41,059 nucleotides of DNA from positions 1 to 41,059 of the forward strand of contig NZ_JALJRK010000046.1 of NCBI RefSeq assembly GCF_024519725.1. Reading direction: 5' to 3'. Shown in pieces: positions 27,876 to 36,865 of the stretch (within the stretch, counting starts at the first letter, position 1; each line of letters opens with the position of its first letter). The DNA comes from Microvirga sp. Mcv34. Its GTDB lineage: Bacteria; Pseudomonadota; Alphaproteobacteria; Rhizobiales; Beijerinckiaceae. Made by a program: the position numbers and the translations under genes. A model generated the notes under the pieces. The model searched no databases. It was not told the DNA's origin and worked only from the letters and a program-made list of their open reading frames with translations.

Positions 27876-27899
27876 GGCCTTCCCCATGAGGAGAAGGCC
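27876..27899 (-). terminator. Terminator of the cold-shock gene
   Basis: GGCCTTC (27876-27882) pairs with GAAGGCC (27893-27899) with a 10-base loop. On the minus strand it lies about 40 bases after the stop of the cold-shock gene and is followed by GGCCCGGGTTTTCGC, a short T-tract. It fits the end of that transcript. Confidence 0.6.
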
Positions 27900-27937
27900 C
27901 CAGACCCGACGCTGTTCACACGAAGAGGCTGGAAGCC

Positions 27938-28618
27938 TTAAGCGAGTTCGATGGCGCCGACTTCAGGGCCCTTGCGGCCCTCGACGATGGCGACACGGAC
28001 CGCCTGGCCCTGCTCGAGCTGGCTCAGGCCGGCACGCTCCACGACGGAGATATGCAGGAACAGGTCCTTGCTCTCGCCCTCAACGGACACGAAGCCGTAG
28101 CCCTTCACGGAATCGAACCACTTGACGGTGGCCGGAACCTCCGGCGGACCGGCGACGGGCCGCGGGCTGCTCGGACGCGGGGAGAACCCGCCGGACTGGC
28201 TGGGGCCACCCGAACGCATGGGCCGGGGACCGCGAGCGCCACGCGGCGGCTCGGGCTCGGCCGTGCTGGCGTCGACGCTCACGATTTCCTGGACCTGCGG
28301 TCCTTTCTGGCCTGCACCGACCTTAATGACCAGGGTCGTGCCGGATTCGAGCGCGGAATAGCCCGCCGCCTCGACCTGCCGGACGTGCAGGAAGGCCTCG
28401 CCCGATCCGTCGGTCATTTCGACGAATCCGAAGCCCTTTTCAGGATTGAACCACTTCACCCGTGCTTCGGTCTCTGGGCCCGAAGCGGGTGAGCCATAAG
28501 ATGTCTGCTGCCGCATGGGCCGTTCGTAAGATGTTGGAGGAGCGAAATCGCCCCAGTGATCTTCGGGTTGACCGCCAAATTGACGTCGGCGATCACGGTG
28601 ATCATTTCCCCGGCCCAT
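27938..28618 (-). CDS. Double cold-shock domain protein
   Basis: A 226-residue single-stranded nucleic-acid-binding protein with two cold-shock domains. CSD1 (about 51-115) has RNP1 KGFGFVEM and RNP2 EAFLHV; CSD2 (about 160-226) has KGYGFVSV and DLFLHI. A Pro/Gly/Ser/Arg-rich linker (about 120-158) joins them, and a polar N-terminal tail of about 50 residues precedes the first. Two-CSD proteins of this layout are common in Rhizobiales. It likely acts as an RNA chaperone. About 200 bases of more AT-rich sequence upstream (28619-28821) probably form the promoter and a long 5' leader, as in many csp genes. It lies 3' of the peptidase gene. Confidence 0.9.
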   Translation of the reverse strand: MGRGNDHRDRRRQFGGQPEDHWGDFAPPTSYERPMRQQTSYGSPASGPETEARVKWFNPEKGFGFVEMTDGSGEAFLHVRQVEAAGYSALESGTTLVIKVGAGQKGPQVQEIVSVDASTAEPEPPRGARGPRPMRSGGPSQSGGFSPRPSSPRPVAGPPEVPATVKWFDSVKGYGFVSVEGESKDLFLHISVVERAGLSQLEQGQAVRVAIVEGRKGPEVGAIELA

Positions 28619-28821
28619 CAGGACTGCCTTCTAAAGTCTCAAGTTTCGTAAACGCTATAGGCGTAACGCCCTCAACCATTGAGAGCAAGACGATAACTAC
28701 TCATACCTAGACATTTCACGCAAGGTCCCAAAAGGGCGTGTCATGCGGTTTGTGGCGGTCCGACGCGAGAATTAAGCCCTCCGATCATCGCCTTGAGAAC
28801 GCGATGGCGGTCTGCGCCTTC

Positions 28822-29895
28822 CTATAGGCGCCCGCTCCAGCCGTGGATCCGCTCATGGATGAAGGCCAGCTTGGCGATGACGGGGGAGGCTAGGACGAAA
28901 GGATAAAGGTCCGGCTGCCCCATGCTGCGGTTCAGGGAATTGACGGCGAACGTCAGGGGCAGCCAAGCCGCGACCAGCCGGTTCAGATCGGTTTCCCGAT
29001 GCGGATCGAAATCGATTTCCGCCGCAAGCTCGGATCCCCGGCCGATTTTGGGACGCACTGCCAGTCCGAAAGCGTGGGCCGTTTCGAGGGTGTCGACGAT
29101 ATGGAGATAATGTGCCCAGGTTTCGGCAAAGTCCTCCCAGGGATGCGAGGCCGCGTAGGAACTGATGAACCCTTCCTGCCAGTTCTCTCTGGGTCCATGG
29201 GCATAATGGGCCTTCAGGGCCTCTCCGTAATCCTGCCGCTCGTCGCCGAAGATCCGTCGGAATACTTCGAGGCTCGGATCGTCCCGGACGAGCACGTTCC
29301 AGAAATAATGGCCAACTTCATGTCGGAAGTGCCCCAAGAGGGTCCGGTAGGGCTCTCCCACGCTGTGACGCCGCCTTTCCCGCTCCGCATCGTCGGCTTC
29401 GGCGATGTTGATGGTGATCAGGCCGTTGTCGTGTCCGGTCAGGATCGAGGGGCCAGCGGGGGAGTTCTCGGCGAGTTCGGCCAGGAAGTCGAAGGCGAGT
29501 CCCTGCGGGTCCTCGGCCCGCGTCGCCCGAGGCAGGCCGAGCTTCAGCAAGGTGTAGAAAAGCCGCCGCTTGGCGGTCTCGAGGCTACGCCAGCGGATCA
29601 GGTTCCGGCCATCGGAGAGATCCGGGACAGTGCGGTTATGGCGGCAGGCCCGGCAATAGGGGTTGGCATCGTCCTCCGGGATCAGCCAGTTACAGGCCTC
29701 GTACCGGGCATTGGCGCAGAAACGGAATCCCTTGCTGGGCAGAGCCAAAGCGGTCCAACTCCCGTCCGCCGTCGGCTCCAGGGCGCTGATCTCCTGGATC
29801 GACGGGAGGCAGCCGAGCCGCCGGCAGCAGCTCTCGCAACGGCTGTTCTCGAAATAGAGCGGCTGCCCGCAGGCCTGGCATTCGAAGAGCTTCAT
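28822..29895 (-). CDS. Zinc-ribbon putative zinc metallopeptidase
   Basis: A 357-residue predicted cytoplasmic metalloprotein. Two zinc-ribbon-like cysteine sets open it: C6, C9, C20, C23 and C60, C68, C81, C84. A gluzincin-like motif follows in HFRHEVGHYFW (H192, E193, H196), with WEDFAETWAHYLHI further on supplying possible further ligands. The arrangement matches the bacterial putative zinc-binding metallopeptidase family (DUF/Peptidase_Mx group), whose substrate is unknown. The start at ATG 29895 (MKLFECQACG) is chosen since the first CxxC begins there; a longer frame from 29976 adds 27 arbitrary residues. Monocistronic. Confidence 0.82.
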   Translation of the reverse strand: MKLFECQACGQPLYFENSRCESCCRRLGCLPSIQEISALEPTADGSWTALALPSKGFRFCANARYEACNWLIPEDDANPYCRACRHNRTVPDLSDGRNLIRWRSLETAKRRLFYTLLKLGLPRATRAEDPQGLAFDFLAELAENSPAGPSILTGHDNGLITINIAEADDAERERRRHSVGEPYRTLLGHFRHEVGHYFWNVLVRDDPSLEVFRRIFGDERQDYGEALKAHYAHGPRENWQEGFISSYAASHPWEDFAETWAHYLHIVDTLETAHAFGLAVRPKIGRGSELAAEIDFDPHRETDLNRLVAAWLPLTFAVNSLNRSMGQPDLYPFVLASPVIAKLAFIHERIHGWSGRL

Positions 29896-30096
29896 AAGGC
29901 GATCCTGCGGTTCTGCGGCCCATCTGGACCGGGACTTGCCTTTACGGCAACCTTCTGTGAAGCTGTTGGTTCGCAAGGCTTTGCATCGTCATCGGCCTGT
30001 CACTGCCCATAATTTAAGCTTCCCGGGAAGCGCCTCTCATTTCATCATGGCGAGACAACGGACCGATGTCCGGGCTCCCCATGAGGAGGGTAACTC

Positions 30097-30225
30097 ATGA
30101 TACAGATTGCCAAGCAGGCGACCCAGGACGGCACCTTCACGGTGTATCTTGGCGAGCGCCCTGTCGCCTGGGGCCTAACAAGCCAAGCTGCGGACGTTTT
30201 GATTCAAAGACTGCGTCGGCACTGA
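30097..30225 (+). CDS. Small protein of 42 residues, unknown function
   Basis: A short open frame of 43 codons starting at ATG 30097, preceded by a strong ribosome binding site (GAGGAGGG, 30083-30090). It reads MIQIAKQATQDG, TFTVYLGERPVAWG, then LTSQAADVLIQRLRRH: a predicted beta hairpin followed by one amphipathic helix. The composition is protein-like and the ribosome binding site is among the best in the window. It diverges from the metallopeptidase. I know of no function; short proteins of this shape are often missed by annotation. Confidence 0.6.
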   Translation: MIQIAKQATQDGTFTVYLGERPVAWGLTSQAADVLIQRLRRH

Positions 30226-30719
30226 CGTCCGATCTCTGATTCATCGGTAGACGGCACCTGCCAGACAGCCCTCGTTCAGAGAGGATCGGGTGGAAGACGA
30301 TTGGCAGGCGCTGCCACTGCGCATGGCGGGTCACGGATAGGTCCGCCACAGAGTGCTCGACGGCCTCCCCTCGTCCGGCCGCCGTCACGCTACCTTGGGG
30401 CAGAGACTCGCTGCCGACATGATTCGCCGCGCCCTTCGACCGCGAGGTTCACCACGGTTGGGAGGCACACGCGCCTCATGGAGCCTTCGCAGCAAGGATT
30501 GCGCAGTGCTGCGCACGGAAACACTCCATGAGAACGCATTAGAACCGCAGACACCCCGACTCTTTACTTTCCGTAATCCACGGCATTACGATGCGGGCTC
30601 AAGTCATAATAACCTAAGATAGTGATGGCGTACCGAACCATCGACTATAGTTGTTGCAGCTGATTCGTTTTAACGACGCCGCAAGGTGCCATGCAGATGC
30701 AATCCGGCTTGGAGGGGCT
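30226..30719. other. Gene-free region before the response regulator
   Basis: About 490 bases in which open frames on both strands look arbitrary (rich in Arg, Pro, His without domain features). The last 120 bases are AT-richer and probably hold the promoter of the response regulator. I found no convincing GGAAC/GTT general-stress promoter, hairpin or known RNA. Confidence 0.4.
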
Positions 30720-31106
30720 ATGTTCGAGGGTCGCAGGAAGCGGGTCCTGATCGTTGAGGACGAAGCGATGATCTCGATGCTGATCGAGGACATGGTTCTC
30801 GATTTCGGATGCGAGATCGTAGGCCCGGCCGCACGGCTCGATCATGCCCTGACCCTGGCGCTTCAGGCCGATATCGACATCGGCATCCTCGACATCAACG
30901 TGGACGGCTCGGTGGTGTTTCCCGTGGCCGATGTCCTGCGCTTCCGCGGCATCCCGTTCATCTTCTCGACGGGCTACGATTTCCGCTCGCTACCGGAACG
31001 CTTCCGCGACTCGCCGACCTTGTCGAAGCCGTTCTCCTACGACAATTTCGCCGATACCCTGCGTCGCGCTCTCGCCGGAGCGGCGGATTCCTCGGAAGTG
31101 GTGTAG
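30720..31106 (+). CDS. Single-domain response regulator (CheY-like receiver)
   Basis: A 128-residue stand-alone receiver domain without an output domain. Conserved residues are the acidic pair E13-D14 in LIVEDEAMIS, the phosphoacceptor D58 in GILDIN, T84 in FSTGYD, and K103 in LSKPFSYD. Receivers of this type (ILDINVDG with F-x-TGYD) are common in Rhizobiales, often as phosphate sinks or partners of HWE/HisKA_2 kinases in stress pathways. The start ATG 30720 has GGAGGGG upstream. No histidine kinase is adjacent, so its partner is unknown. Confidence 0.9.
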   Translation: MFEGRRKRVLIVEDEAMISMLIEDMVLDFGCEIVGPAARLDHALTLALQADIDIGILDINVDGSVVFPVADVLRFRGIPFIFSTGYDFRSLPERFRDSPTLSKPFSYDNFADTLRRALAGAADSSEVV

Positions 31107-31260
31107 AGACCGCCCGCGTGGCGGACGCAATCGTCGCGTCTTCGTGCAAAAGCGGGCATGGGATCTGGAGAAGTTTTCGTTCAGACCCAATTTCATCGCT
31201 CCGCGTTTAGCGATACTACACCTGCATGTCAGTACGCGTGCTTCGGAGTCCTCGTCTCCC

Positions 31261-31683
31261 ATGAACATGAAACCCGCAGAAGGACCGTTTCGTATCGGGA
31301 GATCCGAAACCGGCCTCGGCCTGTTCGCCACCGACGTGATCGAGAAGGGCACCTTCATCATCGAGTATGTCGGGCCGAAGATCACGAACGAGGAAGTGCA
31401 GCGGCGCCGCAATACGCGCTACCTGTTCGAGATCAGCGACCGCTGGACGATCGACGGCTCGCCGCGCTGGAACACCGCCCGCTACATCAATCACGGCTGC
31501 CGCCCCAATGCCGAGGCCACCGTGTCGCGCGGCCGGATCCGCATCAAGGCGATCAAGCGCATCAAGCCCGGCGACGAGATCACCTACAACTACGGCAAGA
31601 ACTACTTCGAGACCTTCATCAAGCCCATGGGCTGCCGCTGCAAATCATGCGAGCGCAAGCGGGCCAAGCAGGCGCGCATTTGA
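31261..31683 (+). CDS. SET-domain protein-lysine methyltransferase
   Basis: A 140-residue protein consisting almost only of a SET domain. Motifs in order are GRSETGLGLFATDVIEKG (SAM-binding GxG region, 13-30), EYVG (35-38), RYINHGCRPNAEA (75-87, the NHSCxPN motif with Gly replacing Ser), EITYNYG (106-112, the ELxFDY equivalent) and a post-SET-like CRCKSC (125-130). It would methylate lysines of unknown protein targets using S-adenosylmethionine. The start ATG 31261 has GGAG about 12 bases upstream. The stop is one base before the ATG of the next gene, so the two are almost surely co-translated. Confidence 0.88.
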   Translation: MNMKPAEGPFRIGRSETGLGLFATDVIEKGTFIIEYVGPKITNEEVQRRRNTRYLFEISDRWTIDGSPRWNTARYINHGCRPNAEATVSRGRIRIKAIKRIKPGDEITYNYGKNYFETFIKPMGCRCKSCERKRAKQARI

Positions 31684-31684
31684 G

Positions 31685-32008
31685 ATGGCAGACCCAGATC
31701 ATGAAACATGGCTTTTGAACACTGGCGATCGTGTCGTCGCAAAGAAATCTGCCCAGGGTTTTTCATCGCTCACCCCGTTTGAGCGGCTAGTCTACTGTCT
31801 CTGGATCATGGATTATGCCATGCGCAATGCCGGCGACCTGATGACGGCAGATGATCTACATCCATCTTTTATGTTGGACGGAAAAGCGGCTGCACAAGCA
31901 CTCGGCTTGCAGTATGCGATGGCTGCGTTCGAACTTTCCACTGCGGAGCTCGAGCAGAGGTACTTCAGCTTGTTCGATGACATATTGATTGAAGTCCGGT
32001 CAGCCTAA
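31685..32008 (+). CDS. Hypothetical helical protein co-translated with the SET protein
   Basis: A 107-residue acidic, largely helical protein that I do not recognise with confidence. The pattern LTPFERLVYCLWIMDYAMRN and ALGLQYAMAAFELSTAEL recalls DMP19/DUF4375-like proteins, but this is only an impression. There is no ribosome binding site of its own; ATG 31685 lies one base after the SET stop codon (TGAGATG), so it likely depends on re-initiation. Codon use is visibly less GC-biased at third positions than in its neighbours, which may indicate a later arrival or low expression. A partner role for the SET protein is possible but only inferred. Confidence 0.6.
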   Translation: MADPDHETWLLNTGDRVVAKKSAQGFSSLTPFERLVYCLWIMDYAMRNAGDLMTADDLHPSFMLDGKAAAQALGLQYAMAAFELSTAELEQRYFSLFDDILIEVRSA

Positions 32009-32148
32009 CGTCCGCTGTATCTCTACGAGTTGGTGTCTCCGCATCAGCACGGACGCGACGACTTTGGTTACGTTAGGAGGAGCGTCGTCTCAGACGAGAC
32101 GCATGGCGATCAAACGATTTGCCGATAACCCTAGCGCATCGGATGAAT

Positions 32149-32173
32149 CCCAAAAGTGGAAGCCACTTTTGGG
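32149..32173. terminator. Perfect hairpin at the 3' end of uxuB (repeat-family terminator)
   Basis: CCCAAAAGTGG (32149-32159) pairs perfectly with CCACTTTTGGG (32163-32173) over 11 base pairs with a 3-base loop, 9 bases after the uxuB stop on the minus strand. It can terminate from both sides. Its core AAAAGTGGAAgcCACTTTT is nearly the same as in the palindrome at 14647-14683. Confidence 0.75.
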
Positions 32174-32182
32174 TCCGAGGCT

Positions 32183-33661
32183 CTAGGCTCCTCCGAACTC
32201 CGCCACCGTCCGCCGGGCGCCCTTCTCGTAAAGCCACGCCAGATGCGCGGTCACGGGTTGGGTGAAGCGTGGGTCGCTCGGGAGGTCGTCGCCGAAGATC
32301 TCGCGGATGCCGAACAGCGCATGGGCTAGGCGCTCGGCGCCGCCCCCTGCCTCATCGGCCAGCTCCCGCAACCGGGCCGCCATGGGATCGCGCACATCGA
32401 TGGCCGCGCCCTTCTCGTCGATGCCGGTGACGTAGCGCATCCAGGCCGCCACCCCGAGGGACAGGCGCGCGATGGAGGCGCCATCGCGCAGGCGGTCGCG
32501 CACCGTGCCGAGGAGGCGCTGCGGCAGTTTCTGCGAGCCGTCCATGGCGATCTGCCAGGTGCGGTGCTTCAGGGCCGGGTTCTTGAATCGCTCGATCAGG
32601 GCGCGCTTGTAGGAGGCGAGATCGGCGCCGGGCGGCATGTGGAGCGTCGGCGTGACCTCCTCGTCCATCAGTCCCTCGATGAGCCGCACGAAGGCCGGAT
32701 CGGCCATGGTGTCGGCCACCGTCTCGTAGCCCGCGAGGTAGCCGAGGTAAGCAAGCGTCGAATGGCTGCCGTTCAGCAGCCTCAACTTCATGTGCTCATA
32801 GGGCTCCACGTCGGCAACGAACTCGGCCCCGGCCTTCTCCCAGGCCGGACGCCCCTGCGGGAAGCGATCCTCGATGACCCATTGCGTGAACGGCTCGGTC
32901 ACGACGGGCCAGGCGTCCTCCACATGCAGAGCCTCGCCGATGCGCTGGCGGTCCTGATCGCTGGTCGCGGGCACGATCCGGTCGACCATGGTCGAGGGGC
33001 AGGACACCTCGCTTTCCACGAACCGGCCGAGATCCGGATCGATCAGTTCCGCGAAGCGCGTGAGAACCCGCTTCACCGTGCGGCCGTTGGAGGGAAGGTT
33101 GTCGCAGGTGAGCACCGTGAAGGGCGGCACGCCCGCCCGGCGGCGGCGGCGCAGGGCCTCGACGATGAATCCGGGCGCGGAGCGCGGCGTCCGCAGATAG
33201 GCGAGATCGTGCACGATGTCGGGATGAGCCTCGTTCAGGGTGCCGGTCGCCGGGTCGTGGCAATAGCCCTTCTCGGTCACCGTCAGCGTGACGATCTTCG
33301 TGCGCGGATCGGCCATCGCGTCGAGGAGGTCGTCCGTGGCGCGCGGCGCGACGATGACCCGGCCGATGGACCCGATGATGCGCAGCGCCTCGCCCGCCTG
33401 CGAGCGCACGGAAAGCGTATAGAGCCCGTCCTGCGGGGCCAGCGCGTCGAAGGTATCGGGGCTGCGAAGGCTCGCCGCCACGATGCCCCACCGCGGATCG
33501 AGGGCGAGCACGTCGTCCGTGTAGACCGCCTGATGCGCCCGGTGAAAGGCCCCGATTCCGAGATGCACGATCCCGGTCGTCACCGCCCGCCGGTCATAGG
33601 CCGGCCGCCGGATGTTTTCCGGGAGATCGGCGAGAGAGTCTTCGTTCAAGCGATCCGACAT
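32183..33661 (-). CDS. uxuB: D-mannonate oxidoreductase (fructuronate reductase), mannitol dehydrogenase family
   Basis: A 492-residue long-chain polyol dehydrogenase. The N-terminal Rossmann region contains VHLGIGAFHRAHQAVY (32-47). The catalytic triad is visible in MKLRLLNGSHS as K292, N297 and H300 (K-x4-N-x2-H), as in mannitol dehydrogenases and UxuB. The reaction expected here is NADH-dependent reduction of D-fructuronate to D-mannonate, because uxaC and uxuA are in the same locus; a mannitol or arabinitol dehydrogenase is the alternative. It is the last gene of the minus-strand unit, separated from the permease by 338 bases holding a compound palindromic element, and ends at a hairpin. 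Confidence 0.85.
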   Translation of the reverse strand: MSDRLNEDSLADLPENIRRPAYDRRAVTTGIVHLGIGAFHRAHQAVYTDDVLALDPRWGIVAASLRSPDTFDALAPQDGLYTLSVRSQAGEALRIIGSIGRVIVAPRATDDLLDAMADPRTKIVTLTVTEKGYCHDPATGTLNEAHPDIVHDLAYLRTPRSAPGFIVEALRRRRRAGVPPFTVLTCDNLPSNGRTVKRVLTRFAELIDPDLGRFVESEVSCPSTMVDRIVPATSDQDRQRIGEALHVEDAWPVVTEPFTQWVIEDRFPQGRPAWEKAGAEFVADVEPYEHMKLRLLNGSHSTLAYLGYLAGYETVADTMADPAFVRLIEGLMDEEVTPTLHMPPGADLASYKRALIERFKNPALKHRTWQIAMDGSQKLPQRLLGTVRDRLRDGASIARLSLGVAAWMRYVTGIDEKGAAIDVRDPMAARLRELADEAGGGAERLAHALFGIREIFGDDLPSDPRFTQPVTAHLAWLYEKGARRTVAEFGGA

Positions 33662-33701
33662 GGTGTCCTCGAGGTCCGGCCTGAAAAGGGATGTGTGTAT
33701 T

Positions 33702-33951
33702 CCCCTCCTCCTTGTGGGGAGGGGCTAGGGGTGGGGGTTGTGGGCGATAGTCTATCAAGATGTGGCGTGATTTCACCTCTCCTTGAGGGAGAGGTCGCGC
33801 CGGAGGCGCGGGTGAGGGGTTACGCCCTCTCCGGATGGACCTGTACCCCCTCACCCTCGCTCCGCTCGACCTCTCCCCATCCCAAATCGGGTGTTCCCGA
33901 CTTGGGCTTGCAGGAACGGATCTCGGGAACACCCGAGATTCGGGGAGAGGT
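33702..33951. repeat. Compound palindromic intergenic element
   Basis: At least six nested inverted repeats lie between uxuB and the upstream permease: CCCCTCC/GGAGGGG (33702-33708, 33718-33724), ACCTCTCC/GGAGAGGT (33775-33782, 33788-33795), CGCGCC/GGCGCG (33796-33801, 33805-33810), GGTGAGGGG/CCCCTCACC (33811-33819, 33847-33855), ACCTCTCCCC/GGGGAGAGGT (33869-33878, 33942-33951) and, inside the last, a perfect 14-base-pair stem (33887-33900, 33923-33936). The GGTGAGGGG and CCTCTCC modules resemble dispersed palindromic repeats of Rhizobiales genomes. Its position within the operon could attenuate uxuB or stabilise the upstream message. Confidence 0.8.
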
Positions 33952-33999
33952 GAAGCTGCGGCACCGGCGCGCCTAACTCCTACAGATGATCGCTTTTTC

Positions 34000-34842
34000 T
34001 CAATGCGCCGGCTGCTGCTTCGCCCGGGTGACGATCTGCGTCGGGTTGACGAAGCGCAGGGCGATGATGAGCCAGACCAGGGTCGTGACCATGTAGATTA
34101 CCGCCATGGCGTCGATGGACTGAACGGCGCGCACGCCCGCGGCGAAGACTGCGTAATAGAGCGCTACCACGAGGGTCTGGCTCGTCGGGCCCGCCACTAG
34201 GAAGGTCAGCTCGAACATGGCGATGGTGCGCACGAGCACCAGCAGCAGGGCCGCGAGGATGCCGGGCAGGAGCAGCGGCAGGAGAACGTGCACGAAGAGC
34301 TTGAACGTGTTGGCGCCGAACACCCGGGCGGCCGCCTCGATCTTCGGGTCGATCTGCTCGATGAACGGGATCATGACGAGGATCACGAAGGGAACGGTCG
34401 GCACGAGATTGGCCGCCACCACGCCCCAGAACGTGCCCGCGAGGCCGGTCTGGTAGAGCACGGTCGCCAGCGGGATGCCGAAGGTGATCGGCGGGATCAT
34501 CAGGGGCAGCAGAAAGAGCAGGACGAGAAGCCGCTTTCCCGCGAAGTCCCGGCGGGCGAGCGCATAGGCGGCCGTGACGCCGAGGGCGCCGGACACGAAC
34601 ACCACCGCGGCGATCACCTGGAACGTCACGATCAGAACGTCCCAGAGCTGGAACTCGCTCCAGGCGGAGGAATACCAGCGCGTGGTGAAGCCCACCGGCA
34701 GCCAGGTGCCGAGCCAGCGAGTAGCGAAGGAGCTCGTCACCACGGTGGCGATCATGGCGAAGAGGTTGATGACGAAGAAGCCGACGAGGAACCAGATGGC
34801 CGCCGCCCAGAGCTTGGAGCCGAGTGTCGTGTCGCGGATCAT
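34000..34842 (-). CDS. ABC transporter permease, second subunit (PotC/CysW-like)
   Basis: A 280-residue inner-membrane permease with about six helices, paired with the upstream permease. The BPD_transp_1 EAA loop appears as AAARVFGANTFKLFVHV followed by LLPLLLPGILAALLL. A PPITFGIPLATVLY segment precedes it, as in polyamine/iron/phosphonate-type importers. The start ATG 34842 is 5 bases after the stop of the first permease gene. It is the last transporter gene, followed by the palindromic element and uxuB. Substrate: inferred hexuronate or hexuronate-containing compound from context. Confidence 0.88.
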   Translation of the reverse strand: MIRDTTLGSKLWAAAIWFLVGFFVINLFAMIATVVTSSFATRWLGTWLPVGFTTRWYSSAWSEFQLWDVLIVTFQVIAAVVFVSGALGVTAAYALARRDFAGKRLLVLLFLLPLMIPPITFGIPLATVLYQTGLAGTFWGVVAANLVPTVPFVILVMIPFIEQIDPKIEAAARVFGANTFKLFVHVLLPLLLPGILAALLLVLVRTIAMFELTFLVAGPTSQTLVVALYYAVFAAGVRAVQSIDAMAVIYMVTTLVWLIIALRFVNPTQIVTRAKQQPAH

Positions 34843-34847
34843 CGGCT

Positions 34848-35758
34848 TTACCCTTTCGCGCCCGAAGCGGGCCCACGGTAGAACAGGCCGCGCGAGGCGA
34901 GCACCGCCACCACGATGGCGAGCTGCACGAAGCCCATGATCATGGCGATGGAGGAGGCCATGGAGTAGTCGTATTCCTCGAAGGCTGCCGTTGCCGCAGC
35001 GATCGAGATCACGCGGGTGATGCCCGCGGGCTCGCCCAGCAGCACCGCCGAGGGGAACACCGAGAAGGCCTGCACGAAGGACAGGCAGAAGGTGATGGCG
35101 AAGCCCGGCATGAGCAGCGGCAGATAGACGTGGCGGAAGCGCTGCCACGCACTCGCGCCCAGCGTCGCGGCCGCCTGTTCGAGTGCCGGATCGATGCCGG
35201 TGACGTAGGAGAGCGTCAGCAGGAAGGTGAACGGAAAGCCGGTGATCACCAGTGAGGCGAAGACGCCCCAGTAATTGTGCACGAGCTTCAGCGGCTGCGA
35301 GATCAGCCCGAAGGTCATGAGCGTGCGGTTGAACCAGCCCTGCGGGCCGAGATAGTTCAGGAGGCCCTCCGCGACGAGCACGGTGCCGAGGGTGATCGGC
35401 AGGACGAGGATCGTGGTCAGCAGGCGCTGGCGCCGCATGAGGCGCACCCGGAAGGCGATCGGCACCGCGAGCACGAGGTTGAGGAGCGTGACGGGGATCG
35501 CGAGCCGGAGCGTGTTGCCGATCGTGTCGTAGAGAAACGGATCGGAGAAGAAGCGCTTGTAATTGGCCAGCCAGTCCCCGCCCGCCTTCGGCTCGAAGGA
35601 CAGGATGAAACCGAAGGCGAAGGGATAGACGAAGAGCAGGAGGCTGAAGATCGCCGCTGGGATGACGAGCAGGGTCACCGCGTCGAAGCCTCGCGCCGCG
35701 AGACGCTGACGCAGGCTCGGGCCGTGCTCGACCGGGGCCGTGGGAGCAAGCGCGTCCA

Positions 35759-35759
<1 letters not shown>
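34848..35759 (-). CDS. ABC transporter permease, first subunit (PotB/CysT-like)
   Basis: A 303-residue permease with a polar N-terminus, a first helix around 30-50, a periplasmic loop (SFEPKAGGDWLANYKRF), and five further helices. The EAA loop is EQAAATLGASAWQRFRHV followed by YLPLLMPGFAITF. The ATG at 35759 shares its A with the stop of the ATPase gene (TGATG); the preceding codon GTG at 35762 is an alternative start. The layout (ATPase, two permeases, family 1 binding protein) is that of iron, polyamine and aminoethylphosphonate importers rather than classical sugar CUT1 systems. Confidence 0.88.
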
Positions 35760-36844
<1,085 letters not shown>

Positions 36845-36865
36845 CGCGCGTCCTTGTTCTTAGTC

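Noticed and set aside
30301..30622. Two overlapping plus-strand frames before the response regulator
   Set aside because: Composition is arbitrary (Arg/Ser/Pro-rich), with no ribosome binding site.
32004..32077. CCTAACGT ... ACGTTAGG inverted repeat spanning the end of the 107-residue gene
   Set aside because: Arms are about 58 bases apart with only partial inner pairing; could be a weak terminator but not enough to call.
33702..33951. CRISPR array or transposon remnant
   Set aside because: The repeats are inverted and of different sequence, not regularly spaced direct repeats, and no transposase fragment is visible.
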